DNA of 64,000 bases from Aliarcobacter lanthieri (lineage in GTDB: Bacteria; Campylobacterota; Campylobacteria; Campylobacterales; Arcobacteraceae). The stretch is taken from positions 1 through 64,000 of the forward strand of contig NZ_CP053839.1 of the NCBI RefSeq assembly GCF_013201625.1, written 5' to 3'. Positions 49,155 through 58,487 of this stretch are shown here, piece by piece. The notes beneath the pieces are model-generated. The model did not search any database. It worked only from the letters and a program-made list of their open reading frames with translations, and was not told where the DNA came from. The number at the start of each line of letters is the position of its first letter. Positions within the stretch are counted from its first letter, which is position 1. The position numbers and the translations under genes were made by a program.

Positions 49155-51347
49155 TTAAACCTTTTTAAATGGAAGTTTTATTGTAAAAATAGCACAATTT
49201 TTATCATTTTTAACACTGATTGTACCTTTCATTTTATCTTCTATGATTATCTTTGCCATATAAAGACCAAGTCCCATTCCCTCTTCTTTTGTTGTAAAAA
49301 ATGGTTCAAAAATATAACTTATAATTTTATCATCAATATTGCCAGCATCATCAATAATTTCTATTTTATTATATTTTTCACATCTCTCAATATTTATATT
49401 TATCTCTCCTTTTTTATTTAGAGGAAGATTTTTTTCAATAATTTTATTCTTTGCATTATTTATAATATTTAATAAAACTTGTTTAAATTCATTTTCATAT
49501 CCATATATTAATATTTCTTCATTCTTATTTTTATAGTTAAAAGACATATTTATATTTGAATAAAATATTTGTTTTCCTATTATCTCATTTATCTCATTCA
49601 ATGCTTTTGAAAGTGAAAAAAGTACTTTCTTTGTTGATGGTTTTAAAAAATTCCTAAAGTCACTTAATGTTTGAGACATATATTTTATTTGTATCATAGA
49701 GTCATTAACAAAATCTTCAACATCACTTTTTTTTAATTCATCTAAAATATATGATGTCTGAATATCTTGTACAAGTGCTGATAATTCAACTAGAGGTTCA
49801 TTCCATTGATGAGCAATTGCTGCTATCATATCTCCCATTTCTGCTAATTTACTTTGTTGAATTAAGAATTGTTTTTGTTGTATTCTTTCTGTCATATCAT
49901 CCATAATACAAACGATTCCTCCAATATTTCCATCCATATTTTTATATACAGCTTTATTTAGAACAATATGTTTCATCTCATTTGATGGAGTATAAAAAGT
50001 AAATTCAGAACTATTTGTACTAAGTGTTCTTAATATCTCTTGATCTATATTTGTATTTTGAATAGCAATTTTTTCTGGAAAGAAATCAAAAGCAGTTTTA
50101 CCTATTATCTCTTCTCGAGTAGAACTTACTAATGTTGCAAAAGAAGTATTGCAACCTAAAAAGTTTCCATCTATATTTTTATAATAAATTGCATTAGGAA
50201 TCGTATCAAGAAGAACTTTATCAAACTCTATTCTATTTGAAAGTTCTCTTTCAAGTTTAGCTCTTCTTTGAATATTAATTCGTAGTATAATAACAATAAT
50301 ACTTAGTAAAGAAATTGTTAAAATTGTAATTAGAAAGAAATTCTTATGCTCTTTATATATTGATTTAGGTTCATTTATAATTATAGGATTATCAATATAT
50401 TTTGGAATAGTAATATTAAATCTTTTTAATTCGTTATAGTTAAATATATAAAGATTTGGTGATTTTTCAACAACAGGTATATCTTTTATATCTTTTCCAT
50501 TTAATACTTCTAATGCCATTTTAGATACAGTTTTCCCTTGAGCTACTGCTGAAGTTAATAATCCTCCAACCATTCCACTATTTAAATAAAAATCCCATAA
50601 ACCGTAAATAGGAGCTTGACTGACTTTTCTAATTGCCTCAAAACTTTGTTTATATGTAAATATTTTTCCTGTGGTATCTTTAAATAATAGAACAAATAAA
50701 ATAGCACTATTATCTTTTTCAAGATGTGAAGCTTTTGTTTTTAGGTCATTTATATCAAGATTATCTGTATATTCAATATTAAATTTTTTTTCATATTTTT
50801 CAAAAAACTTTGTTAAATCTTTTTTTACAGCTAAAGCTGTAATTGATTTATCATTTATAATTAGAAGATTTTTTAAGTTTGGATGTATTTTTGAAATTAG
50901 TTCAAAATTCTTTTCAATATCTACTGCTTCAGCAACTCCTGAAACATCTTTGAAAGTTAATTTTTCTAAACTATCTTTGCTATAGTCATTTATACCACAG
51001 AATAATACAGGTATATCTTTAAATAAATAATCATAATATTTTGATATAAAATCAAAAGCATTATTGTCACTAATTATTATTAAATCAAATGTTCTATTAT
51101 CAAATTGTTGTTTATATAATTTTGCAAGAGTTTCTAAATAAGGAGCTTCATCTATCCTTTTAGTGTCCATATAAACTGTTGTAAGCTCAATATCTGTATA
51201 TTCAGAAAATGTTTCTTCAATAGCTTTTGAGATATCATCAGTCCAAGCATATCCTTTATGATATGAATGTATTAATAACACCTCTTTATTTTGACTTGCA
51301 TTTAAGAAGCTAAAAAATAATATGCTAAATAGTAAAAAGTATCTCAT
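49155..51347 (-). CDS. Sensor histidine kinase with periplasmic ABC-substrate-binding-like domain
   Basis: A 730-aa hybrid sensor. After a signal sequence (residues 1-18), residues about 20-320 form an ABC-type substrate-binding domain (EVLLIHSYHKGYAWTDDISK, then VLFCGINDYSKDSL, then APIYGLWDFYLNSGMVGGLL). One membrane helix follows at about 335-358, then a PAS domain (about 385-490), a dimerisation helix with phospho-histidine in AAIAHQWNEPLVELSALVQD, and an ATPase domain ending GMGLGLYMAKIIIEDKM. It sits between lutC and its regulator. Its ligand, perhaps lactate, is inferred from context. Confidence 0.9.
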   Translation of the reverse strand: MRYFLLFSILFFSFLNASQNKEVLLIHSYHKGYAWTDDISKAIEETFSEYTDIELTTVYMDTKRIDEAPYLETLAKLYKQQFDNRTFDLIIISDNNAFDFISKYYDYLFKDIPVLFCGINDYSKDSLEKLTFKDVSGVAEAVDIEKNFELISKIHPNLKNLLIINDKSITALAVKKDLTKFFEKYEKKFNIEYTDNLDINDLKTKASHLEKDNSAILFVLLFKDTTGKIFTYKQSFEAIRKVSQAPIYGLWDFYLNSGMVGGLLTSAVAQGKTVSKMALEVLNGKDIKDIPVVEKSPNLYIFNYNELKRFNITIPKYIDNPIIINEPKSIYKEHKNFFLITILTISLLSIIVIILRINIQRRAKLERELSNRIEFDKVLLDTIPNAIYYKNIDGNFLGCNTSFATLVSSTREEIIGKTAFDFFPEKIAIQNTNIDQEILRTLSTNSSEFTFYTPSNEMKHIVLNKAVYKNMDGNIGGIVCIMDDMTERIQQKQFLIQQSKLAEMGDMIAAIAHQWNEPLVELSALVQDIQTSYILDELKKSDVEDFVNDSMIQIKYMSQTLSDFRNFLKPSTKKVLFSLSKALNEINEIIGKQIFYSNINMSFNYKNKNEEILIYGYENEFKQVLLNIINNAKNKIIEKNLPLNKKGEININIERCEKYNKIEIIDDAGNIDDKIISYIFEPFFTTKEEGMGLGLYMAKIIIEDKMKGTISVKNDKNCAIFTIKLPFKKV

Positions 51348-51371
51348 TGTTATTCCTATTTAGCAATTATA

Positions 51372-51959
51372 TTAAGATTTTATAAAAATTACATAACCAG
51401 ATTTTGGTCCATGTGCTCCAATTACTAAAGATTGTTCTATATCTGCTGTTTTTGAAGGTCCTGATATAAATACACCAAATCCAGATTTTTCAAAATTAAT
51501 TTTCTCATAAGCTTCATGCATATTGTTTACTATTTCATCTTCATTTATTACAATTACTATATTTTGTGCAATAAAATATAATGCTCTATGTCTATTCTCT
51601 TCATTCTTCATCCATATAGCACCATTTTCTGCAACAGCAAAATTACCTTTTACAATTGCTAAATCAACATCTTTTAAATCTTTTGCATTTTCAAAATTAT
51701 TTGAGTCAAAGTTTCCTAATTTACAAAAATCTATATTTGATACAATTATTTTTTCTTCTGGATATAACTCTTTTATTGTTGCATCAAGTTCTTCTTTTGA
51801 AACTCGTAATGCTTTTCCCCCTACACTTTCAAGCATATTAGAAAATGTTTCAAATTTATCCTCAAATTTAATACCAAAATTATCATAAGATGGAAGTTTC
51901 ACATCTTTTACTAAATTATTCTCTTTAATAGAATTTAAAATTTTTTCTTTACTAGTCAT
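51372..51959 (-). CDS. lutC: Lactate utilization protein C (LUD domain)
   Basis: A 195-aa protein of the LUD family, third component of the LutABC complex that oxidises L-lactate to pyruvate. The LUD-type AENGAIWMKNEENRHRALYF and GVFISGPSKTADIEQSLVIG, which ends GAHGPKSGYVIFI, are present. It overlaps lutB by 8 nt. The sensor kinase gene follows after 24 nt. Confidence 0.92.
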   Translation of the reverse strand: MTSKEKILNSIKENNLVKDVKLPSYDNFGIKFEDKFETFSNMLESVGGKALRVSKEELDATIKELYPEEKIIVSNIDFCKLGNFDSNNFENAKDLKDVDLAIVKGNFAVAENGAIWMKNEENRHRALYFIAQNIVIVINEDEIVNNMHEAYEKINFEKSGFGVFISGPSKTADIEQSLVIGAHGPKSGYVIFIKS

Positions 51960-53322
51960 TTAAATCTCCATCTTTAAACATTTCTTTAAAACTTTTTTTA
52001 GGAAATTTTGGTAAATCCCTTTGTCTTCCCCAAACATTTAATTTATTATAAAGTAAAGATTTTGGTAATTTTGGAACTATAAATCTTGCCATTTTTCCTA
52101 CAAAATTAAATAATACTGGCTTACTCATAACCCATGCTGTTACTTTCATTATTTTTTGTTTTTTACTATCAATTAAGTTCATATTCCCTAAATCTTGTCT
52201 TAGGCTATAAAGTTGGGAATCTAAATCTATCTTTACTGGACAAACATTTGAACAAGAACCACATAATGTACATGCAAAAGGTAAACTATTATGAGTTTTT
52301 GGCTCTTTTACACTTCCTAAAATTGAACCAATAGGACCAGGAATTACATATTCATAAGAATGCCCTCCACTTCTTCTGTAAACAGGACAAGTATTCATAC
52401 AAGCCCCACATCTAATACAGTTTAATGCTTTTTTATTTTTTATTGAACTTAGAAATTGACTTCTTTTATTATCAACAATAATTATATGCATTTGCCCATT
52501 TTCAACAGGAGCATGAAAATGTGAAGTATATGAAGTAACAGGTTGTCCTGTAGCACTTCTAGCAAGTAGTCTTGTGAATACACTTAAATCTTCAAGTCTT
52601 GGAATTATTTTTTCAATACCCATTGAAGCAATATGAAGTTTTGGAACACTTGCTCCCATATCTGCATTTCCTTCATTTGTACAAACAACAACTCCACCAG
52701 TTTGTGCAATAGCAAAATTAACTCCAGTTAATCCAGCATCTGCTGTTAAAAAATCTTCTCTTAAAGCAGCACGTGCAGCACGTGTAAGATAAGTTGGGTC
52801 ATAATTTCCTTGTTCAGTTCCTAACTTTTCATGAAAAGTATCTGATACATCAGATTTCTTTAGATGGATTGCAGGAAGAACAATATGTGATGGAGGTTCT
52901 TTTCTTAATTGAACAATTCTCTCTCCCAAATCTGTATCTATTACTTCAATTCCATGGTTTTCTAAAAATGGATTTAGGTGGCACTCTTCTGTAAGCATAG
53001 ATTTTGATTTTACAAGTTTTTTTACATCATGTTCTTTTAAAATTTTATAAACAATTTCATTATGCTCTTGTGCATCAAAAGCAAAATGTACAGTAATCCC
53101 TTTTTTTGTTGCATTTTTTTCAAACTCTAAAAGATATTTATCTAAATTAGCCATTGTATGAGTTTTTATTTGGTCTGCATATTCTCGTAAATTTTCCCAT
53201 TCAGGTATAGATTTACTAGCTTTATCTCTTTTCTCTCTTACAAACCATAAAGCACCATCATGCCAATGCATTCTTTCATCATTTGCAACAAATTTTGCAG
53301 CATTTATACTATGGCTACTCAT
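51952..53322 (-). CDS. lutB: Lactate utilization protein B (iron-sulfur, LUD domain)
   Basis: A 456-aa component of LutABC. An N-terminal LUD domain (GVNFAIAQTGGVVVCTNEGN) is followed by two ferredoxin-like clusters, CIRCGACMNTCPVYRRSGGH and CTLCGSCSNVCPVKIDLDSQ, which carry electrons. The C terminus is LutB-like. It overlaps lutA by 4 nt (ATGA) and lutC by 8 nt, so the three are translationally coupled. Confidence 0.95.
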   Translation of the reverse strand: MSSHSINAAKFVANDERMHWHDGALWFVREKRDKASKSIPEWENLREYADQIKTHTMANLDKYLLEFEKNATKKGITVHFAFDAQEHNEIVYKILKEHDVKKLVKSKSMLTEECHLNPFLENHGIEVIDTDLGERIVQLRKEPPSHIVLPAIHLKKSDVSDTFHEKLGTEQGNYDPTYLTRAARAALREDFLTADAGLTGVNFAIAQTGGVVVCTNEGNADMGASVPKLHIASMGIEKIIPRLEDLSVFTRLLARSATGQPVTSYTSHFHAPVENGQMHIIIVDNKRSQFLSSIKNKKALNCIRCGACMNTCPVYRRSGGHSYEYVIPGPIGSILGSVKEPKTHNSLPFACTLCGSCSNVCPVKIDLDSQLYSLRQDLGNMNLIDSKKQKIMKVTAWVMSKPVLFNFVGKMARFIVPKLPKSLLYNKLNVWGRQRDLPKFPKKSFKEMFKDGDLND

Positions 53323-54068
53323 GGTCTATCTCCTACAAGAATTTCAGTTATATGCATAACTTTAATTGGAGTTTTATCTCTATTAATTATCCCATCCATA
53401 TGCATTAAACATGACATATCAGCTCCAGTTATAATCTGAGCATTTGAATCAAGATGATCTTTTACTCTATCTTTTCCCATAGCAACTGAAATAGCTTCTT
53501 CTTGAACACTAAATGTTCCGCCAAAACCACAACATTCATCTTCTCTTCTTAAAGTTATTAGTTCAATACCATTTACTTTATTTAAAAGATTTTTTAATTT
53601 TGAATTATATGGGATATTTAACTCACTTGCTGTTGCTAGTTTTAGAACTCTATGACCATGACATGAATTGTGTAGCCCAATTTTATATGAGAATGTATGT
53701 TCAAAATTTAAATTTTCTAGTTTTATTACATCATGTAAAAATTCACAAATCTCATATATTGATGCTTTAATTTTATTGTAATCTTTGTCATTATCAAAGA
53801 ATTCTGCATAATGTTCTTTAACCATAGTTACACATGAAGCACTTGGTGCAACAATATAATCATAGTCTTTAAAGGTGTTTACAAAATTTAATGCTAAGGT
53901 TTTTATATCTTTAGAACAGCCAGAATTTGCCATAGCTTGTCCACAGCAAGTTTGTTCTAATGGATAATCTATATCTAAACCTTGATTTTTTAGTAATTTA
54001 TATGTTGCTTTACAAACATTCGGATATAGTTCATTCATAAAACAGGGAATAAATAGACCAATTCTCAT
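53319..54068 (-). CDS. lutA: Lactate utilization protein A (CCG-domain Fe-S protein)
   Basis: A 249-aa CCG-domain iron-sulfur subunit of the L-lactate oxidising LutABC complex. Two cysteine-rich motifs are clear: LEQTCCGQAMANSGCSKD and REDECCGFGGTFSVQEEAIS. It is the first gene of the lactate block; no lactate-type operator was recognised in the 73 nt before it. ATGA overlap joins it to lutB. Confidence 0.94.
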   Translation of the reverse strand: MRIGLFIPCFMNELYPNVCKATYKLLKNQGLDIDYPLEQTCCGQAMANSGCSKDIKTLALNFVNTFKDYDYIVAPSASCVTMVKEHYAEFFDNDKDYNKIKASIYEICEFLHDVIKLENLNFEHTFSYKIGLHNSCHGHRVLKLATASELNIPYNSKLKNLLNKVNGIELITLRREDECCGFGGTFSVQEEAISVAMGKDRVKDHLDSNAQIITGADMSCLMHMDGIINRDKTPIKVMHITEILVGDRP

Positions 54069-54141
54069 ATTTTCTCCTTTTTTTTAACTAATTTTATAAT
54101 TAAAATATGAAAAATTTATGATATTTTGCTTTTTTTAATTT

Positions 54142-54588
54142 TTATTCACAAATATTTTCTATTTGCTCTATTTCAACACCATTGTCTTTTAGAAATTTTG
54201 AGATAATTTTAGAGTTTGTATGTTCATAAGATTTTTCATAAACAATTCTTTTTATTCCACTAGCAATTAAGTTTTTTGAACATTCACTGCAAGGTTCAAG
54301 TGTTACATAAATAGTTCCACCTTCTATTGCTATCCCTTTTCTTGCTGCCCAAATAATTGCATTCATCTCAGCATGGATTTCATAAGTTTTTGACCATTCA
54401 TGATGATCTTTTGTATATTCATTATTCCAATGTTCACTACAGTTTATATATCCTGCTGGAGTTCCATTATATCCAGTTGATAGGATTCTCCCATCTTTTA
54501 CGATAACTGCTCCTACTTGTTTTGATACACATTTTGAAGCTTTTGCTATCTCTTTAGCAATATTTATAAAACTTTTATCATTTAACAT
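54142..54588 (-). CDS. Deoxycytidylate (dCMP) deaminase
   Basis: A 148-aa zinc hydrolase of the ComEB/dCMP-deaminase type, which converts dCMP to dUMP for thymidylate synthesis. The zinc site is HAEMNAIIWAARKG (catalytic glutamate) and EPCSECSKNLIASG (two cysteines). At the N terminus SKQVGAVIVKDGRILSTGYN is the usual first block. It is downstream of lutA on the minus strand but separated by 73 nt, and divergent from accB. Confidence 0.9.
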   Translation of the reverse strand: MLNDKSFINIAKEIAKASKCVSKQVGAVIVKDGRILSTGYNGTPAGYINCSEHWNNEYTKDHHEWSKTYEIHAEMNAIIWAARKGIAIEGGTIYVTLEPCSECSKNLIASGIKRIVYEKSYEHTNSKIISKFLKDNGVEIEQIENICE

Positions 54589-54732
54589 CAGAATAATCCT
54601 AAAATAATTTTTTTTTATTATAACAGATTTTTTATTACAATCTTAAATAGAGCTTATTTTTAATAATAAAAATATAAATATTAGAAAAATTTTGATATTA
54701 TGAGAGAAATTTTATAAAAATAAAGGGAAGAA

Positions 54733-55209
54733 ATGGATTTTAAAGATATAAAAGAGCTAATTAGAGTTTTTGATAAAAGTGAATTAAATAAACTTAGAAT
54801 CAAAGAAGCTGATTTTGAAATTTCAATGCAAAGAGGATTTGAAAGTGGTGTTACAACTGTATCTACAACTCCTTATGTACAAGCAACAGTTGCAGCTCCT
54901 ACTACAACACCAGTTCAACAAAACTCTAATGTAGTTTCATCTGAAGAAAATAAATCAAGTGCTAAAGATGGATTGACTATTAATGCTCCAATGGTTGGAA
55001 CATATTATGGTGCACCATCTCCTGAATCTCCTGATTTTGTAAGTGTTGGAGATATAGTAAAAAAAGGTCAAACACTTTGTATTTTAGAAGCTATGAAAAT
55101 TATGAATGAAGTTGAAGCAGAATATGATTGTAAAATTATTGAAATTTTAGTTCAAAATGGTTCACCTGTTGAATTTGATATGCCAATTTTTGTTGTTGAA
55201 AAAATATAA
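54733..55209 (+). CDS. accB: Biotin carboxyl carrier protein of acetyl-CoA carboxylase
   Basis: A 158-aa carrier subunit for malonyl-CoA synthesis. A short helical N-terminal part and an Ala/Thr/Pro-rich flexible linker (about 48-64) lead to the biotinyl domain. The biotinylated lysine is K122 in LEAMKIMNEV, and PMVGTYYGAPSPESPDFVSV is the usual thumb region. It starts with an AGGGAAG ribosome site and is 9 nt before accC, the standard accBC operon. Confidence 0.96.
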   Translation: MDFKDIKELIRVFDKSELNKLRIKEADFEISMQRGFESGVTTVSTTPYVQATVAAPTTTPVQQNSNVVSSEENKSSAKDGLTINAPMVGTYYGAPSPESPDFVSVGDIVKKGQTLCILEAMKIMNEVEAEYDCKIIEILVQNGSPVEFDMPIFVVEKI

Positions 55210-55218
55210 GAGTTTGAT

Positions 55219-56571
55219 ATGGCAGAAATAAAAAAAATATTAATAGCCAATAGAGGAGAAATAGTTCAAAGAGCAATAAGAACTATTAAAGAGATGGGCA
55301 AAAAATCTGTTGTAGTTTATAGTGCAGGAGATAAAAATGCTTCTTATTTAAAACATGCAGATGAAGCAATATGTATAGGTGGAGCAAAATCAAGTGAATC
55401 ATACTTAAATATTCCTGCACTTATTACTGCTGCTGAGATGACTGGTTGTGATGCAATTTTCCCTGGATATGGATTTTTATCTGAAAATCAAGATTTTGTA
55501 GAAATTTGTAAACTTCATAATATTAAATTTATTGGACCTTCTGTTGAAGTTATGGAAAAAATGTCTGATAAATCAAAAGCAAAAGAAGAAATGGTAAAAG
55601 CTGGTGTTCCAGTTGTGCCTGGAAGTAAAGGTGCTATTAAAACTTTGGAAGAAGGAAGAAGAATAGCACTAGAAATTGGTTATCCTATTATGGCAAAAGC
55701 CGCTTCTGGTGGTGGTGGAAGAGGAATGAGACTTATAAAAACTGAAAGTGAGTTTGATCAAAACTTTATGGCTGCTTCAAGTGAAGCACTTGCTGCTTTT
55801 GGTGATGGTACTATGTATTTAGAAAGATTTATCAATAATCCAAGACATATTGAAGTTCAAGTTATTGGTGATAGTCATGGAAATGCTATTCATGTTGGAG
55901 AAAGAGATTGCTCTTTACAAAGAAGACATCAAAAAGTTATAGAAGAATCACCAGCTATATTATTAAATGATGAAACAAGAGCAAAACTTCATGAAGTTGC
56001 AGTAAAAGCTACAAAATATTTAAAATATGAAGGTGCTGGAACTTTTGAATTCTTAGCAGATGATAAACAAAATATCTATTTTATGGAAATGAATACAAGA
56101 CTTCAAGTAGAACATCCAGTTTCTGAAATGGTTTCAGGCCTTGATATTATAGAATGGATGATAAAAGTAGCAGAAGGTGAAAAGTTACCACCACAAGAAA
56201 GTATTAAATTTAGAGGACATGCTATTGAGTGTAGAATTACAGCAGAAGATCCAAATACATTTTTCCCATGCCCTGGTAAAATAACTCAATGGATGGTTCC
56301 TGGTGGAAGAAATGTAAGAGTAGATTCTCATATTTATACTAATTACGTTGTACCACCTCATTATGACTCAATGATTGGAAAACTAATTGTTTGGGGTAGA
56401 GATAGAGACAAAGCTATAAATATTATGAAAAGAGCCTTAAGTGAATTTGAAGTTGAAGGAATAAAAACAAATATTCCTTTTCATAAAAGAATGATGATAA
56501 ATAAAGACTTTATTTCAAATAACTACGACACAAAATATCTAGAGAACTATAGAGGTTTAGATAGTATTTAA
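55219..56571 (+). CDS. accC: Biotin carboxylase subunit of acetyl-CoA carboxylase
   Basis: A 450-aa ATP-grasp enzyme that carboxylates the biotin of AccB. The N-terminal KILIANRGEIVQRAIRTIKE, the ATP-grasp glycine loop AKAASGGGGRGMRLIK, and the catalytic EMNTRLQVEHPVSEM are all present. The C-terminal EVEGIKTNIPFHKRMMINKD is typical. A terminator follows, so the accBC transcript ends here. Confidence 0.97.
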   Translation: MAEIKKILIANRGEIVQRAIRTIKEMGKKSVVVYSAGDKNASYLKHADEAICIGGAKSSESYLNIPALITAAEMTGCDAIFPGYGFLSENQDFVEICKLHNIKFIGPSVEVMEKMSDKSKAKEEMVKAGVPVVPGSKGAIKTLEEGRRIALEIGYPIMAKAASGGGGRGMRLIKTESEFDQNFMAASSEALAAFGDGTMYLERFINNPRHIEVQVIGDSHGNAIHVGERDCSLQRRHQKVIEESPAILLNDETRAKLHEVAVKATKYLKYEGAGTFEFLADDKQNIYFMEMNTRLQVEHPVSEMVSGLDIIEWMIKVAEGEKLPPQESIKFRGHAIECRITAEDPNTFFPCPGKITQWMVPGGRNVRVDSHIYTNYVVPPHYDSMIGKLIVWGRDRDKAINIMKRALSEFEVEGIKTNIPFHKRMMINKDFISNNYDTKYLENYRGLDSI

Positions 56572-56577
56572 GAATTT

Positions 56578-56595
56578 GGGTTGAAAACCCTTTTT
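56578..56595 (+). terminator. Rho-independent terminator after accC
   Basis: GGGTT (56578-56582), GAA loop, AACCC (56586-56590) and then TTTTT. It begins 6 nt after the accC stop. The stem is short but GC-rich, with a proper T tract. Confidence 0.75.
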
Positions 56596-56624
56596 CTTAA
56601 AGCGAAACTTAATACAAACTTAGA

Positions 56625-56630
56625 TATAAT
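56625..56630 (+). promoter_or_regulatory. Promoter -10 element giving a long leader on the DEAD-box helicase gene
   Basis: TATAAT at 56625-56630 is followed by a short GC-rich CCGCCCC discriminator, typical of strong promoters. The predicted start near 56637 lies about 132 nt before the helicase ATG, giving a long AT-rich 5' leader. The -35 is not obvious, as usual in Campylobacterota. Confidence 0.5.
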
Positions 56631-56768
56631 CCGCCCCGATTTATACACATTTATATATCTACTTTGATTGGTATATCAAATTTTAGACTATCTTACTTGC
56701 ATGATTTTTAATTATACATTTATGAGCTATATAATAGTGTATATTTAAAATAATATTCAAGGTAAAAT

Positions 56769-58277
56769 ATGACTTTTAAAGATTTTAATTTTAAAGAGCA
56801 ACTTCAAAAATCGATTGAAGAAGCTGGATTTAAAGAACCAAGCCCAATACAAATGGAAGCAATTCCACATATATTAAATGGAAAAGATATTGTTGGACAA
56901 GCTCATACAGGAACAGGTAAAACAGCAGCTTTTGGACTACCAACTCTAAATCAATTATCTGGTAAAAATGCAGAAGCATTAATCATTGTTCCTACAAGAG
57001 AACTTGCAATGCAAGTTTCTGATGAAATTTATAGATTTGGAAAGTTTTTAAATCTAAATACTGCAACAGTTTATGGTGGACAATCATACACTAGACAACT
57101 AAAACTTATAGAAAGTGCAAGTGTTATTGTTGCAACTCCAGGAAGATTTCTTGACTTACTAAGAAATGAACAAATAAAAATAAAACCAAAGTTTGTTATT
57201 TTAGATGAAGCAGATGAAATGCTTGATATGGGATTTTTAGATGATATTAAAGAAATATTTACTTATCTTCCAAAACAAAGACAAACACTTTTATTCTCGG
57301 CAACTATGCCAACTGCTATTAAAAATTTAGCAAAAACAATTTTGAATGAACCAGAATTTGTAACTATCACAAAAGCTGATGTTACAAATTCAAATATTAC
57401 ACAAACTTTTTATGTTGTAGATGAAAGAGAAAGAGATGATGCTCTTATTAGACTTTTTGACTATAAAAATCCAAAAAAAGCTATTATTTTTTGTAGAACA
57501 AAAAAAGATGTTGATAGACTATCGACTTTTTTAGTTTCTCAAGGATTTATGGCAAAAGCTCTTCATGGTGATATGGAACAAAAGCAAAGAGAAGAAGCAA
57601 TAAAAGCTTTTAAATCTTCAAAGTTAGAGATTTTAATTGCTACTGATGTTGCGGCACGTGGACTAGATGTAAATGATGTAACGCACGTATTTAATTATCA
57701 TTTGCCATTTGATAGTGAATCTTATGTACATAGAATAGGAAGAACAGGACGAGCAGGTAAAGATGGTGTTGCTATTTCAATTGTTACTCCTCATGAGTTT
57801 AAAACACTTCAAAGAATAGAAAAAACAATTGGTACAAAATTAGAATCAAAAGTTGTTCCAAATATATCAACAGTTAAAGAAAAGAAAATTGATGAGCTAA
57901 AAACAAATATAGTAAATCAAGAAATCAAAGATTATGCTATTGATTTAGTTGAAAGTTTAAAAGATGAGTTTGATATTTCTACAATTGCTTTTAAATTAGC
58001 TTCAATTATTGCTTCAAAAACTTATGTAAAAGGAAACAATAATATTGGTAAAAGTGAAATTGATCTTAAGAAACTTATAGAAACTATTGCTAAAGGTGGT
58101 GATGGTAGAGATGATAGAAGAAGATCATCTTCTCGTGGTAGAGAAAGAGGAAGAAGAGATAGAGATTATGGAAATAATGGTGGAGGAAGAAGTAGAAATA
58201 GAAGTTCATCTTCAAGAGGACCAAAAACTAATTCAGATAAACCGGCTAGAACTCATAGAGATAGAAAAAAAGATTAA
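56769..58277 (+). CDS. DEAD-box RNA helicase
   Basis: A 502-aa ATP-dependent RNA helicase. Motif Q is PSPIQMEAIPHIL; motif I AHTGTGKTAAFGL; motif II DEADEMLDMGF; motif III SAT; motif VI HRIGRTGRAG. The C-terminal 70 residues are a low-complexity Arg/Gly/Ser tail (for example RGRERGRRDRDYGNNGGGR) that likely binds RNA. It resembles DeaD/CsdA or RhlE and probably acts in cold-stress RNA and ribosome handling. Confidence 0.95.
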   Translation: MTFKDFNFKEQLQKSIEEAGFKEPSPIQMEAIPHILNGKDIVGQAHTGTGKTAAFGLPTLNQLSGKNAEALIIVPTRELAMQVSDEIYRFGKFLNLNTATVYGGQSYTRQLKLIESASVIVATPGRFLDLLRNEQIKIKPKFVILDEADEMLDMGFLDDIKEIFTYLPKQRQTLLFSATMPTAIKNLAKTILNEPEFVTITKADVTNSNITQTFYVVDERERDDALIRLFDYKNPKKAIIFCRTKKDVDRLSTFLVSQGFMAKALHGDMEQKQREEAIKAFKSSKLEILIATDVAARGLDVNDVTHVFNYHLPFDSESYVHRIGRTGRAGKDGVAISIVTPHEFKTLQRIEKTIGTKLESKVVPNISTVKEKKIDELKTNIVNQEIKDYAIDLVESLKDEFDISTIAFKLASIIASKTYVKGNNNIGKSEIDLKKLIETIAKGGDGRDDRRRSSSRGRERGRRDRDYGNNGGGRSRNRSSSSRGPKTNSDKPARTHRDRKKD

Positions 58278-58297
58278 TATAACTAACTACTACAGAT

Positions 58298-58329
58298 AGA
58301 GAGATTAAGTACTTACTTAAAATCTCTCT
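58298..58329 (+). terminator. Terminator after the DEAD-box helicase gene
   Basis: AGAGAGATT (58298-58306) and AATCTCTCT (58321-58329) form a 9-bp stem with a 14-nt loop that can pair further (AAGT/ACTT), followed by TATTTTAT. It lies 21 nt after the stop codon. The remaining 160 nt to the PiT gene hold a TATAAT-like element at 58419-58424 and nothing else I recognise. Confidence 0.65.
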
Positions 58330-58487
58330 TATTTTATAACAAATATATCTATTACAATTATAACTTCCATTTATAAAAGATTTTAAAATTATAAATATCT
58401 ATTAAAAGATGATAATTATATAATGAATAAATAAGCATATTTGAACTACAATATCTTAATTACATTATGATTACATAAGGACAATAT

